Assembly: GCA_022432975.1 (NCBI GenBank)
Contig: CM039509.1
Coordinates: forward strand, 4,403,043-4,467,042
Direction of reading: 5' to 3'
Length of the DNA: 64,000 nucleotides
Origin: Begonia masoniana
Lineage: Eukaryota > Streptophyta > Magnoliopsida > Cucurbitales > Begoniaceae
Made by a program: the position numbers and the translations under genes. The first letter of the stretch is position 1; the number at the start of each line of letters is the position of its first letter. The notes under the pieces were generated by a model. That model had not been told where the DNA came from. It searched no databases and was given only the letters and a program-made list of their open reading frames with translations. This document shows, in pieces, positions 1 to 11,606 of this stretch.

Positions 1-1815
1 GAGATGCATAGGCCATTATTTTTTTTTTGCTGCATCAAAACATAACTCAAACAGCTCATGATGCATAAGCATAAACTAAGTATGGTAAACTTTCTTAGGG
101 TGATACCAAAACTTGGGTAGTAGTCGATCTCTGCTTAATCTCTTCAAAAGATGTCTGACATTTATAGCCCCAGACTAACTTTATTTATTTTCTTGTCAAT
201 TGAGCTAACGGCATAACTACAGAAGAAAAATTATCCATAAATCAACAGTAATAACCAACCAAATCAAAGAAACTACGTACCTCAATGACATTTTCGGGTA
301 GCTTCCATTTTAATATAATTTCAACCTTAGCTGGATCAACTAAAATTTCATTGTGAGAAACAACATGGCCTAGAAACTTTACATCTCTCCTACAAAAATT
401 ATGCTTTCCCACTTTCCATATAATTGGTGCTCATGCAACGTCTCAAAAAAAAAATTTCAAGCATTCCACATGCTCCTCGAGAGACTTAGAATATATTAAA
501 ATATCATTAAAAAAATCACCACAAATTAGTTAACATAGGGTCGGAAGGCTCGATTCATTAAATCTATAATGATTTTGTTGCGTTAGTCAATCTAAACAAA
601 AGCACTTTAAACTCAAAAATGTCCATATGGAGTTCGAAAGACCGTCATAGTAATATCCTCTTGATGAAGTTTTCATTTGATGATAATAAGATCTCAAATT
701 AATACTTGAAAAACAATACATCCTCTCAACTAATCAAACAGATCATTTATTTTTTGTAACATGTATCTAATTTTGAACTTCTTACGATTAAGTTTTTGAT
801 CAATACATAACTAAATCGATCCATCTTGCCTCTTTGCACATAACGGTGGTGCACCCCAAGGAAAAATACTATTTTCGAAAAACTTTTTTTCCAAGAAATC
901 ATCTAATTGAGCTTTCAACTCATTCAATTTGGCAAGAGCCATGCATTACGGAGCAATTGAAATTGGTGCAGTATCGGTTACTAAGTCAATGGCAAACTCA
1001 ATCTCGTGGTCAAATGGTAATCCAAGGATATCCTCGAGAACTACATCAAAATAATCACAAACAATCAATAACTCAGAATTCTATAGAACCGTAACAAGGT
1101 CACCACTCACAGCAAAAACATTCTCGTAAAGCTCTAATCTTCTCTGACTATCAAACAGGCTCAAAAAATGAGATCAATGGAGTTCACACAATTATTACAT
1201 GGATGCACCAAAATGAGTCGAGCTTTCAACGTAAGGCTGGTTGCAATAAATTTTAGCCTTCTAATGGTTCAACCAATTTATATCTAGAATCACATCAAAC
1301 TGATCCATAGATTTAACTACCTGATCAACCAATAGCTCGTTCACACCAACAAAGAGAACACCAGACCAAACAAGTAAATTCATTTAATAACTCTTATTCA
1401 TAATTAAGAAATTTTTTAGTTTCTCTATTGTTACACCCATAATATTAAAAAATGATACAAAAGTCAAAGAATGAGTTGCAACCATATCAAATACTACATG
1501 AACAACAATATTAAAGAATGAAATCGTACTTTCACTAACACCTTGGCTAGTCTGATCAGGAGCTTCAGCCTTGGTAACTGCATACATTATGCCAGTCATT
1601 TTCTCCTTTCCTTACTAATAGCCACCATAACCACCCTTTGACGATCTAGGAACTCATCTCACATTCTGGCTTGTAGATCCTGCATTAGTGGGATTAGATG
1701 CCAAACTGTCGGTATTCCATCAAGCCTCTGAAAGTCATTACCAGCAAGCTAATATTGATGTTGATATGTCAACTTGTATCCAAATAGAAAAAGTGCATTA
1801 AAAGTCTAGGATCTA
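1..1815 (-). pseudogene. Degraded Ty3/gypsy protease-RT-RNase H fragment, copy I
   Basis: Reading the minus strand, about 1600-1384 encodes the retropepsin start of a gypsy pol (VHVVFDMVATHS, where the catalytic D-S/T-G is changed to DMVA). About 960-830 encodes the RT entry motif (SIFPWGAPP). About 390-290 encodes the RT palm/thumb (KFLGHVVSHNEILVDPAKVE), and the first 60 bases the start of RNase H (VLMQQKK). Stops and frameshifts are frequent and the YxDD region near 510-480 is frameshifted, so no product is possible. The fragment runs off the window's left edge. Assignment to Ty3/gypsy rests on these motifs in the right order (PR-RT-RH); lineage is not determined. Confidence 0.85.
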
Positions 1816-2046
1816 GAATAATTAGCCTGCCTTTAACTAGAAAATCCATGGTCAGCTCGAAATTCTGACTTCATCCACAGACATTGACAAATGTTTAAAG
1901 CACGTGCATATATAACTATTATGTTAAAAAAAAATATCTCCAATTTAGCACCATATAAATAACTTCGTCAAATCTTCAAGGTCAATATATAGCAACCGAC
2001 TCTAAATTATGAATAATATGATTTCGTTCATGTGTATTTAATTTCT
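1816..2046. other. Unassigned spacer between gypsy fragment copies
   Basis: Here copy I and copy II stop aligning. The sequence is AT-rich with no open frame of note and no recognised motif. By position it would be gag-side sequence of copy I. Confidence 0.4.
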
Positions 2047-3940
2047 GAGATGCATAGGCTATTACTCTTTTTTGCTGCATCAAAACATAACTCAAACAGC
2101 TCATGATGCATAAGTATAAACTAAGTATGGTAAACTTTCATCGGGTGATACCAAAATTTGGACAGTATTCAATCTCTACTTAATCTCTTCACAAGATGTC
2201 TAATATTTATCCCCTTAGACTAACTTTATTTATGTTCTTATCAATTGAGCTAATGACATAACTACAGAAGAAAAATTATCCACAAAACAACAGTAATAAC
2301 CAACCAAATAAAAAAACTACGTACCTCAATGACATTTTTTGGTAGCTTCCATTTTAATACAATTTAAACCTTGGCTTGATCAACTAAAATTTCATTCTGA
2401 GAAACGACATGGCCTAGAAACTTTACATCTCTCCTACAAAAATTACGCTTTCCCACTTTCCATATAACTGGTACTCATGCAACGTCTCCAAAAAAAATTT
2501 CAAGCATTCCACATGCTCCTCGCGAGGCTTAGAATGTATTAAAATATCATTAAAAAAATCACCACAAATTAGCCAACATAAGGTCGGAAGACTCGATTCA
2601 TCAAATCTATAATGATTTTGTTGCGTTAGTCAATCTAAACAAAAGCACCTTAAAATAAAAAATGTCCATATGGAGTTCGAAAGACCGTCATAGTAATATT
2701 CTCTTGATGAAGTTTCATTTGATGATAATAAAATCTCAAATTAATATTTGAAAAACAATACATCCTCTCAACTGAGCAAACAGATCATTTATTTTTTGTA
2801 ACATGTATCTAATTTTGAACTTCACATGAGTAAGTTTTCGATCAATACATAACTGAATCGCTTCTTTGCATATATCACCGGTGCACCCCAAGGAAAAATA
2901 CTATTTTTGAAAAATCTTTTTTCTAAGAAATCATCCAATTGAGCTTTCAACTCATTCAATTTGGCAAGAGCCATGTGTTACAGAGCAATTGAAATTGGTG
3001 CAGTATCGGTTACTAAGTCAATGGAAAACTCAATCTCGTGGTCGGATGGTAATCCACAGATATCCTCGAGAACTACATGAAAATAATCACAAACAATCAA
3101 TAACTCTGAATTCTGCCGAACCATAACAAGGTCACCACTCACAGTAAAAACATTCTCGTAAAGCTCTAATCTTTTCTAACTATCAAACATGCTCAAAAAA
3201 TGAGATCAATGAAGTTCACACGATTATTACATGGATGCACCAAAACGAGTCCATCTTTCAATGTAAGGGTTATATTCCTCTGCTGGCAGTTAATTTTAGC
3301 CTTGTAATGGTTCACCAATCTATACCTAGAATCACATCAAACTGATTCATAGATTTAACAATCAAATCAACCAATAGCTCGTTCACACCAACAAAGAGAA
3401 CACTAGACCAAACAAGTAAATTCATTTAATAACTCTTATTCATAGTGGTATTCAAAATTAAGAGATTTTCTAGTTTCTCTATTGTTACACCCATAATATT
3501 AGCAAATGATGCAAAAGTGAAAGAATTAGTTGCAACCATATCAAATACTACATGAACAACAATATTAAAGAAGGAAATCGTACTCCCTTGGCCAGTCTGA
3601 TCAGGAGCTTCAGCTTTAGCCTTGGTAACTGCATACATTATGCTAGTCATTTTCTCCTTTCCTTACTTGTTGCCACCATAACCACCCTTTGAAGATCCGA
3701 GAACTTATCTCACATTCTGGCTTGTAGATCCTGCATGAGTGGGATTAGATGCGAAACTATTGGTATCCAGCAAGCCTCTGAAAGTCATTACCTGCAGGCT
3801 AATATTGATGTTGATATGCAGCTTATATCCAACTAGCAAAAGAGCATTAAAAAATCCAAGGCAGGTTCCAAATTTAGGTCTTAAAGATGTTGTCTGTGTA
3901 GGTGTAGAATTTGCTTGAGTATGCCTATGATTCATCAAAT
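2047..3940 (-). pseudogene. Degraded Ty3/gypsy gag end-protease-RT fragment, copy II
   Basis: This is a second copy of the first fragment: the opening bases at 2047 match those at position 1, and collinearity continues to about 3855. On the minus strand 3650-3426 carries the gag/protease junction and protease start (VHVVFDMVATNSF, again without an intact D-S/T-G). RT motifs (FPWGAP-like near 2900, LGHVVS-like near 2410) follow toward lower coordinates. It differs from copy I by scattered substitutions and small indels, so the duplication is not recent. The high-coordinate end (3938-3705) is gag C-terminal linker without a visible zinc knuckle. Non-functional. Confidence 0.8.
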
Positions 3941-4669
3941 AGTTTTCCTAATTGTCTAAGTTGTTCACATGTATGACAATCATAAAGGCCAGAAGTCCAC
4001 TAGACTGGCAACGAACTCTACTTTGAGTATATCAACCTTTGTTTGAACCATTCCGCTGAATCTTACCACCCACAGTGTGCTACTTGATTCCCTTACCTTT
4101 AACCAGATTGTTCCTGTAAATGTGACGTGCTTCAAGTTGGGAAAATGAAATAGAAGCACAAATGTCATAAACGGTTGAAACAGATTTTTGGCCAAAAATG
4201 GCTAACTTCTAGAAAGCACAGCTCCTTCAAGGAGACTCCAATAAAGCTAAAATTTTAACACAACTTACCCAGGATGTTTGTAACTACCCTCCAAATTTCA
4301 GAGGCAAATCGCTAGGAATGAAAAGTTATGGAAGAAATAGTGCACGTTCGTCCGAAAATTGATCAACAGCACCTTCTCAGGGCTTGGCTCTCTTTTGATG
4401 AAGAACACTTGACCTTGCTTGGATGAGAGCTTTGTGCACCCTTGCTGAATGTTCTAACTTCAGAGAAGAAGTAGAGGAGGGCAATAAAAAAGGATTCCAC
4501 CACACTCACAAAGGTGGAAACCACACACAACAGATACAACTCACCGAAGATGTGTGGCTGCTTGATGCTCGGAGCTTCAAGCTTTGAAGAAGAAAACTTC
4601 AATTGTTTTGATTCAAAATGTGTTGCCTTCCAGCAAATTAAGGTTCACGTGATCACCCAACAAGGAGGA
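3400..4669. repeat. 1.27-kb direct tandem repeat, unit 1
   Basis: Unit 1 of a head-to-tail duplication whose second unit is 4672-5944. The units look identical by eye except for single-base length differences in short A or T runs (for example near 3418, 3945, 4263 and 4315). It contains the gypsy protease start at its left and LTR/UTR-like sequence at its right. Confidence 0.9.
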
Positions 4670-6363
4670 TGACACTAGACCAAACAAGTAATTCATTTAA
4701 TAACTCTTATTCATAGTGGTATTCAAAATTAAGAGATTTTCTAGTTTCTCTATTGTTACACCCATAATATTAGCAAATGATGCAAAAGTGAAAGAATTAG
4801 TTGCAACCATATCAAATACTACATGAACAACAATATTAAAGAAGGAAATCGTACTCCCTTGGCCAGTCTGATCAGGAGCTTCAGCTTTAGCCTTGGTAAC
4901 TGCATACATTATGCTAGTCATTTTCTCCTTTCCTTACTTGTTGCCACCATAACCACCCTTTGAAGATCCGAGAACTTATCTCACATTCTGGCTTGTAGAT
5001 CCTGCATGAGTGGGATTAGATGCGAAACTATTGGTATCCAGCAAGCCTCTGAAAGTCATTACCTGCAGGCTAATATTGATGTTGATATGCAGCTTATATC
5101 CAACTAGCAAAAGAGCATTAAAAAATCCAAGGCAGGTTCCAAATTTAGGTCTTAAAGATGTTGTCTGTGTAGGTGTAGAATTTGCTTGAGTATGCCTATG
5201 ATTCATCAAATAGTTTTTCCTAAATTGTCTAAGTTGTTCACATGTATGACAATCATAAAGGCCAGAAGTCCACTAGACTGGCAACGAACTCTACTTTGAG
5301 TATATCAACCTTTGTTTGAACCATTCCGCTGAATCTTACCACCCACAGTGTGCTACTTGATTCCCTTACCTTTAACCAGATTGTTCCTGTAAATGTGACG
5401 TGCTTCAAGTTGGGAAAATGAAATAGAAGCACAAATGTCATAAACGGTTGAAACAGATTTTTGGCCAAAAATGGCTAACTTCTAGAAAGCACAGCTCCTT
5501 CAAGGAGACTCCAATAAAGCTAAAATTTTAACACAAACTTACCCAGGATGTTTGTAACTACCCTCCAAATTTCAGAGGCAAAATCGCTAGGAATGAAAAG
5601 TTATGGAAGAAATAGTGCACGTTCGTCCGAAAATTGATCAACAGCACCTTCTCAGGGCTTGGCTCTCTTTTGATGAAGAACACTTGACCTTGCTTGGATG
5701 AGAGCTTTGTGCACCCTTGCTGAATGTTCTAACTTCAGAGAAGAAGTAGAGGAGGGCAATAAAAAAGGATTCCACCACACTCACAAAGGTGGAAACCACA
5801 CACAACAGATACAACTCACCGAAGATGTGTGGCTGCTTGATGCTCGGAGCTTCAAGCTTTGAAGAAGAAAACTTCAATTGTTTTGATTCAAAATGTGTTG
5901 CCTTCCAGCAAATTAAGGTTCACGTGATCACCCAACAAGGAGGAGAAAAAGGGAAGGTTGTTTGGTTAAGTCACCTAGCCAAGCACAAGCTTGCCTTGCC
6001 AATTTTGGCAACATCCTTCCTCTCTCCAAATGTCACTTTCAAGTGGTCTATTCTTCCACAAAACATAGCCCTAAGAGGCCTCTAATGTCACCAGTGTTCA
6101 GCCATCATACACATATAAGAAAATTAAACAAATTTTTATAAACAAAAGCTAAACATAAAGGATTACATCACTTTGTCCCAAGGAAAACATCATTTCCTCC
6201 TTCAAGCTTGGTTCAGTCAATGGGGTGCTCCCACGATGACAAATGAAATAGCTTCTCTATGTCTTGTGAATTTAGGTTTCATCTCTAATTGGTTTCTTAA
6301 AGAGTTACCTACAAAATTAGCACACAAGTTAGATAAAGTTTCTATTCGTGACCGAGTGGTTGC
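3945..6363 (-). other. LTR/3'-UTR-like sequence of a gypsy element
   Basis: No gene is present. On the minus strand this sequence directly follows the integrase end at 6364, where a 3' UTR and LTR are expected, and part of it (about 6030-6375) recurs at about 41100-41470. No clean TG...CA pair or target duplication was found, so boundaries are unknown. Short frames such as 4195-3980 and 4602-4363 resemble no known protein and are repeated only because the segment is duplicated. Confidence 0.5.
4672..5944. repeat. 1.27-kb direct tandem repeat, unit 2
   Basis: Unit 2 of the duplication. The protease-start frame at 4921-4697 and the linker frame at 5209-4976 encode the same peptides as unit 1. 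The offset grows from 1271 to 1275 bases across the unit because unit 2 is one base longer at four successive homopolymers. Confidence 0.9.
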
Positions 6364-6800
6364 TCATCTTGGCACATTATCCTTCTCGGGTGGTTGAGGA
6401 TTTGACATCAAACCTAAATGGGTGCCCTCCTTTTCTTCTTCCTCTTCACCAAAGTATGCGGATAGGTCTCGAACGTTAAAGATAGCTGAAACTCCATATT
6501 CTCTATGCAATTCAAGTTTATAGGTGTTGTTGTTTATCCCTTCCACTATCTTAAATGGACCATCGGTTTGGAGGTGGAAGGATATGCTAAATAGCAATTT
6601 GATACCCAACTTACTCCATAGCATTTTCCAAAATGAACAAAAGAGCTTGGTGTCCCTATCTGAAATGATGGACCTTGGAATTCCATGTATGCAGATCACT
6701 TCCTTGAAATATAATTTGGCTACGTGCATGGAATCATCCATCTTGGAACCAGCTACAAAATGAGCAATCTTTGAGAATCAGTCCACTGCTACAAGTGAAT
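6364..6800 (-). pseudogene. Gypsy integrase remnant with internal deletion
   Basis: The minus-strand frame starts inside the integrase core (VAVD, then an in-frame stop, then FSKIAHF), runs through [16 protein letters not shown] with the second catalytic Asp, and reaches HLQTDG. It then jumps straight to [17 protein letters not shown] and [15 protein letters not shown], which is the C-terminal domain of gypsy integrases. In intact relatives a long stretch containing the catalytic Glu lies between QTDG and the GPFK motif, so the catalytic triad is incomplete. The tail is acidic (EEEEEKEG). This is a dead fragment of the gag-protease element immediately upstream on the minus strand. Confidence 0.88.
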
Positions 6801-6824
6801 TTTACATAACTCCTCCATCTTATC

Positions 6825-7590
6825 TCAACACAACATGAGGATTATAGGGCTTCCCTCTAGACGAGACTTTCCTAACTCCTTCATAGACATGAAAATGGTG
6901 GATTTGGCCTTTCCCTGCTTCCTCAATTCATCATCTAGAGCCACATGATCCGGCTTGAGTGGAGCAAGCTTAATTCCTTTTCCTCTAAACTTAAAAGAAT
7001 AAAGGTTAAAGTATCCATCATGAAACACTCTCTTATCATATTGCCACGATCTTCTCAATAAGAGGTGACTAGCATTCATTGGCACCACATCACAAAGGAC
7101 CTTGTCCTTGTATCCTACAATTGAAAACTCTATGCTTACTTGCTTTGAGACTTTGATATCCTCCCGGTCACTCAACCATCTTAACTTGTAAGGGCTAGGG
7201 TGTAGGGTAGTATCTAACCCTAGCTTGTCCATAAGATCACAGGAAGCCAAATTGGTACAACCTCCTCCATCGATGATGAGAGAGCAAACTTTCTCTATGA
7301 TCAAGTATCGCCTATGGAAGATGTTCTCCCTTTGATACTCTTCATGGTTGGCTTGAGATGTTAGGACTCTTCGTATAACTATCAATAGTGGTCCTTCTTG
7401 AGCATGAAAAACTTCTTCTTGAGCCACCACATCTTTACTAGAATCTTCTACCAACTCATCTTCACTCAGCACTCCATTGGACCCTTCTCTAAGGACCATG
7501 ATCCGCTTGTTGGGACATGGGAAAGCAATATGCCCCAATTCAATGCATTTAAAGCGTTTGATCTCTCTTGTTCTTTACCGAGTGGTTTCT
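6825..7590 (-). pseudogene. Gypsy gag zinc knuckle and aspartic protease remnant
   Basis: A 237-residue frame (7538-6825) begins in the gag zinc knuckle. Reading back to about 7560 gives RFKCIELGHIAFPC, a CCHC motif whose first Cys is Arg. The retropepsin domain follows after about 85 residues: CSLIIDGGGCTNLAS (the D-G-G active site usual in this gypsy group), KLGLDTTLHPSPYKLRW, VSIEFSIVGYKDKVLCDVVPM and LLLRRSWQYDKRV. The protease is nearly full length, but the reading frame stops just after it and the RT and RNase H that should follow are absent. The integrase remnant begins about 25 bp beyond. Confidence 0.88.
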
Positions 7591-7733
7591 TCTACCATCT
7601 TCTTGTCCTCTATCCCCTTCATAGGATAGCTCTTCACATTAGGACTCTTCTCTTCTATTATTGATGGTGGTTTATAAGGACTTGTATTTTTTTGGAAAAA
7701 ATGATCACCAGCCCCTTTTCCCTTTCTTTTCAA

Positions 7734-8075
7734 TTACCTCTCTACCTCCAAAGTAATTTGAATGACAACATCCATTGATTCAAAAGCTTGCAATTCCACA
7801 ACATCTCCAATCTCTCTATTCAAACCTCTTATAAACCTTTCAATAACTTGCTCCACGTGTTCTTCCAATCCATTCCTAATTTTGAGTGTCTTAACCTCGG
7901 TAATATACTCTTCCACCGATGATGCATCTTGCTTCAAGTTTTGCATTTGTAAAAAGAGCTCTTGCTTATAGTGGCTCGGTACAAACATCTTTCTCATTAA
8001 GGATTTCATAACCCTCCATGTCAAAACATCCTCATCATTCTCTCGTCTTCTTTGAGCCTTTAAATTATCTCCCTA
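7734..8075 (-). pseudogene. Gypsy gag core (Retrotrans_gag) remnant
   Basis: The 96-residue minus-strand frame carries typical features of the plant gypsy gag capsid region: TWRVMKSLMRKMFVPSHY near the start, LKQDASSVEEYITEVKTL in the middle and RFIRGLNREIGDVVELQ near the end. Its upstream side continues a little beyond the first Met and then abuts RNase H-like sequence near 8075-8095, so the N-terminal gag and the 5' LTR are missing. The 140-bp gap to the zinc knuckle frame at 7590 is linker sequence with stops. It belongs with the protease and integrase remnants at lower coordinates. Confidence 0.85.
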
Positions 8076-8878
8076 TAAACTAGCATAACCGGTTAATTCT
8101 AAACACCTTACTAAAATCTGGAAGTGCTAGTACAGGTGAATGACATAACTTGTCCTTAATCATCTCAAAGCTTTGTTGACAAGGTGTGGTCTATACAAAT
8201 TCTTTTTCTTTCTTGGTGCAGTCAATTCGTGGTGCAACTATTGAGTTAAAATCTTTTATAAACCTCCAATAAAATGAGGCTAATCCATGGAAGCTACGGA
8301 CTTCTGATATTCCATTAGGGGTAGGTCAATCCTTAATGGCCTTGATCATATCATCATCTGCTTCTATTTCATCTTTGGAAATGATAAACCCCAAAAAATA
8401 CACCATGTCTTGTGTGAATGAGCACTTGCTTAAGTTACGGTATAGCTTTGCTTTCCTAAGGGTTTGAAAAAAGGACACTAAGGTGGTTAAGATGCTGGGA
8501 AAGGTCGAAACTATACACCAATATATCATCGAAGTAGACGACAATGAATTTTCTTAAGAATTCTTTAAGTACGTGGTGCATTAAACGCATGAATATACTA
8601 GGGTCATTTGATAGCCTGAATGGCATGACCATCCATTCAAACAGCCCATACTTGGTCTTGAAGGTTGTCTTCCGTTCGTCACATTTTTTCATCCTTAGTT
8701 GGTGATAATCACTTTTGAGGTCCACTTTTGAGAAAATCGTTGCTCCACTGAGCTCATCCAACATGTCCTCAAGCCCAGGAATGGGAAATCTATACTTAAT
8801 CATGATTTGGTTAATGGCTCGGCTATCTACACATATTCTCATAGTTTCATCCTTCTTTGGAACTAACTATGTTGGCAC
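8076..8878 (-). pseudogene. Gypsy reverse transcriptase, downstream part (split by element H)
   Basis: The minus strand encodes [22 protein letters not shown] (fingers), [14 protein letters not shown] (palm, first Asp) and [11 protein letters not shown] with an intact YFDD at about 8536-8525. A frameshift at a T run near 8465 follows, then the thumb ([33 protein letters not shown]). It ends at PVLALPDFSKVF, where RNase H should begin, and joins gag sequence. Its upstream half lies across the nested element H at 17733-18190: the frame at 8878 continues from there after removal of H and one GGCAC copy. An in-frame stop sits just downstream of the insertion point. Confidence 0.9.
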
Positions 8879-9847
8879 TGTAACATCCCGAACCCGCCCC
8901 AGTTCGGTGCGTCACTGTGCTAACCAATCTCACGTTTAAAACGACGTTTAAAATAATTTTCGTAAATTCTACGACTCGTTTTCGGGTTTTTCGAACCCTC
9001 AAAATTTATTGGAAAATGGGCCCAAAATACATTTAAAATACGTCGGAAAATGTCGGGTCGAAACATTGTAGAAATAGGGAGAAATTTAAAAATTTTGGAA
9101 AAATCAGCCCAAATGGGCGCCGCGCGCGCCCACCTGCGCGCTGGGCGCCCCTGTGCGCCCCTACCGCAATCGATCGCGATTTAGCCCGATCGATCGGGCA
9201 CGCTTGGGCGATTTTTATCCAAAAACATCCCTAGCACGATCGGTCGCGTCCCGGGCCCGATCGATCGGGTCGGCTCGGGTTTTTCTCAACCAAAAACCTT
9301 TAAAAATGCCCGTTTTAACCTTCCCTCACATTTTCTCATATTTCTCCACCCCGCACACCTCCAAATATCACGAAACTTTAACCATAACTTCCCGACACTC
9401 GAATCTTCAAATCCTGTAAAAATTTTAGAAAACCGACTTCAAACGGATATTTATAAAAATAGCTAACTTAAACCCGACGTCGTTTGTTTTAAAAGCAAAA
9501 CGAACGGCATAACGCCTAAATTTCTTTAAACCAAAACCTGCAATTTAAACCGGGAAATATCTATTTTCAAATTGCCAAATACGACAACCAATATCCACAA
9601 CACTACCGACTCAAAACTTAAAAAAAAAACTACGAAAACATTTATAAATACGGTTTCCACTTTTCTTTTTACCTCAAAATACAAAACACTTACTAAACAA
9701 ACTATCTACCACAAAACTTTCACCTCCCACACTTCCCGAGGAAGACAGTAGCCGAGACGCCCCGACAATAACCTGCACCGGCGCACCCCGTACTCCTCCG
9801 CTAATCCTCTGCTGTCTCATCTACTTCACCTGTAATGAACTCGTCAC

Positions 9848-11160
9848 CTACACCATAGAACACAAAAAGGTAAGCCTAACGCTTAGCAAGTAGGGAAGTA
9901 ATGCACATAACACACCAAATGCTCGACTCAACCCTAATATGCAGTTTCTACACCCTCCGTTGTTTTCTTCTCGTTCTGGTTACATTTATCTTCCACTTTC
10001 ATGTGAATCAAGTAGGCACACGCCCCAACACAATCCTGGACGGCCACGCCTTGACCCACGAAGCAAGATCGGAGGCACACGCCCTAAGACAATCCTGGAC
10101 GGCCAACCAATCTCCCCCAATCGATCGTAGAATCCTCATTGTGCCTTCAGGCACGAACATATCGAGGTATTCATACTCACGACACATTACGTAATTTTTG
10201 CATAGCATCTCTAATTAAATACCTCACGGGGTGCTCAGCGAGCCACGAGCCCGACGAGGCTATTCAACTAGAGACCAAGTTGCATAGCATCTCTAATAAA
10301 ATACCTCACAGGGTGCTCAGCGAGCCACGAGCCCGACGAGGCTATTCAACTAGAGACCAAGTTGCATATCAATTTTCTTATCTTACATTTCATCCTCACC
10401 ACTCAAGCATGAAAAACACGTGGTTTCGTAGTTAGAAAACGATGATGCATGACACACGATGCATGACACCAAGTAAAACATAGTAACAAACAAACATTAG
10501 CAAACAAACAATCATTCCCTACCGTTCTATGGTGTAGGCCCGAAGGCAACAAACACTCATCCACTACTTACCTGGCTGCTCCAAAAACGTGTTGTCACTT
10601 CGTCCAACCAAAGTACACGCTCGATGACCTAAAATCACGAAAACTCAACTTAGTAATTTACTCACGAACTCTAAGAAAATTCTTAAGCTAAACTAACTAA
10701 AACTATAACACAATTCATTCCCCAAAATACAAAACCCAATTTTTATGCCAATTTATATCGTCCCACTTCAAACAGTCATAACTCTCTCGTTTTTCAACGG
10801 ATTTTGACGTGCCACTCTAATTCGGAAACCTTTACACGTCTACGATCCATTGAAACACTTAAACTAACCAAACAATTACTTGGCCAAACCGAAAAGGCAA
10901 AAACAGAACTGGTGCGCTTTAGGTTAAAATCGATTTTTGTGTAACTTCGTTCCAATCTTCAATCGAACCCCATAAATCACCTAACCCAAGTCATTCAACA
11001 ATTAAAACACTAAATCTAGAGAGAAAACTAGCCAATGAACTCAAAATTCGGAGTTCTCCATCTAGGGTTTCAAAACCCTAACCAATCTTCACCAAAACAC
11101 CATAAAAACACCAATAAACTACACCTAAAGTGCATACAACCAAAACCCATTTATTTTTAC
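9848..11160 (-). other. Predicted spliced-leader signals in H left LTR
   Basis: On the minus strand: donor 1 AAG/GTAAAA at 11160, acceptor 1 TTTTAG/GT at 10629, a 57-nt exon (10628-10572), donor 2 CCAG/GTAAGT at 10571, and acceptor 2 TATGGTGTAG/GTGAC at 9848. Intron lengths would be about 532 and 724 bp. Predicted by eye only; no RNA evidence. Confidence 0.45.
10198..10361. repeat. 82-bp tandem duplication (two units) in H LTR
   Basis: Units 10198-10279 and 10280-10361 both begin TTGCATAGCATCTCTAAT and differ at about two positions. The partner LTR carries the same pair at 16318-16481, so the duplication predates this insertion. Confidence 0.9.
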
Positions 11161-11606
11161 CTTGAAAACCCTTGAAAAACCTTGATGGAATGAAGCTTGG
11201 AGGAGCTTCAATGGCTACCCAAAGAAATCGTGGAGGGCAAGGGAAGAAGATGACAAACTTTAAACTTTTACCCTTTTTAACTAACAAGTTTTCTACTTTT
11301 TATTTCTTCCCACAAATTTCTTTATAATTGCAAAACAACCCTCCTCTTTTCTCCATGGATTCCTAACGTGAAAGACCCTCCTTTTCCCATGTTTTTTCCA
11401 CTCAATTAATGCATATAATTCCTTTGAATTTTCATTGGTTCATAGGTTTGACTTTTCAAACCCTTTGGTTTGAATTTTCAACTCTTTCTCTTCTCTCTTC
11501 TCATTCACTTTCACTTCAATACATAACCTCAAATTTGTATCATTAAACTCTCCTAACACGTCAAATTGTAGGCGACGCACGTATTAGAAAATTCTCGGGT
11601 GTTACA

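Larger units (their letters stand above)
8879..11606 (-). repeat. Element H left LTR (3' LTR in element orientation)
   Basis: 2728 bp, from TGTAACATCC to GGTGTTACA on the plus strand. It contains GATCGATC palindromes (9184-9199 and 9256-9269), an 82-bp tandem duplication (10198-10361) and the splice-like signals described separately. Confidence 0.93.
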
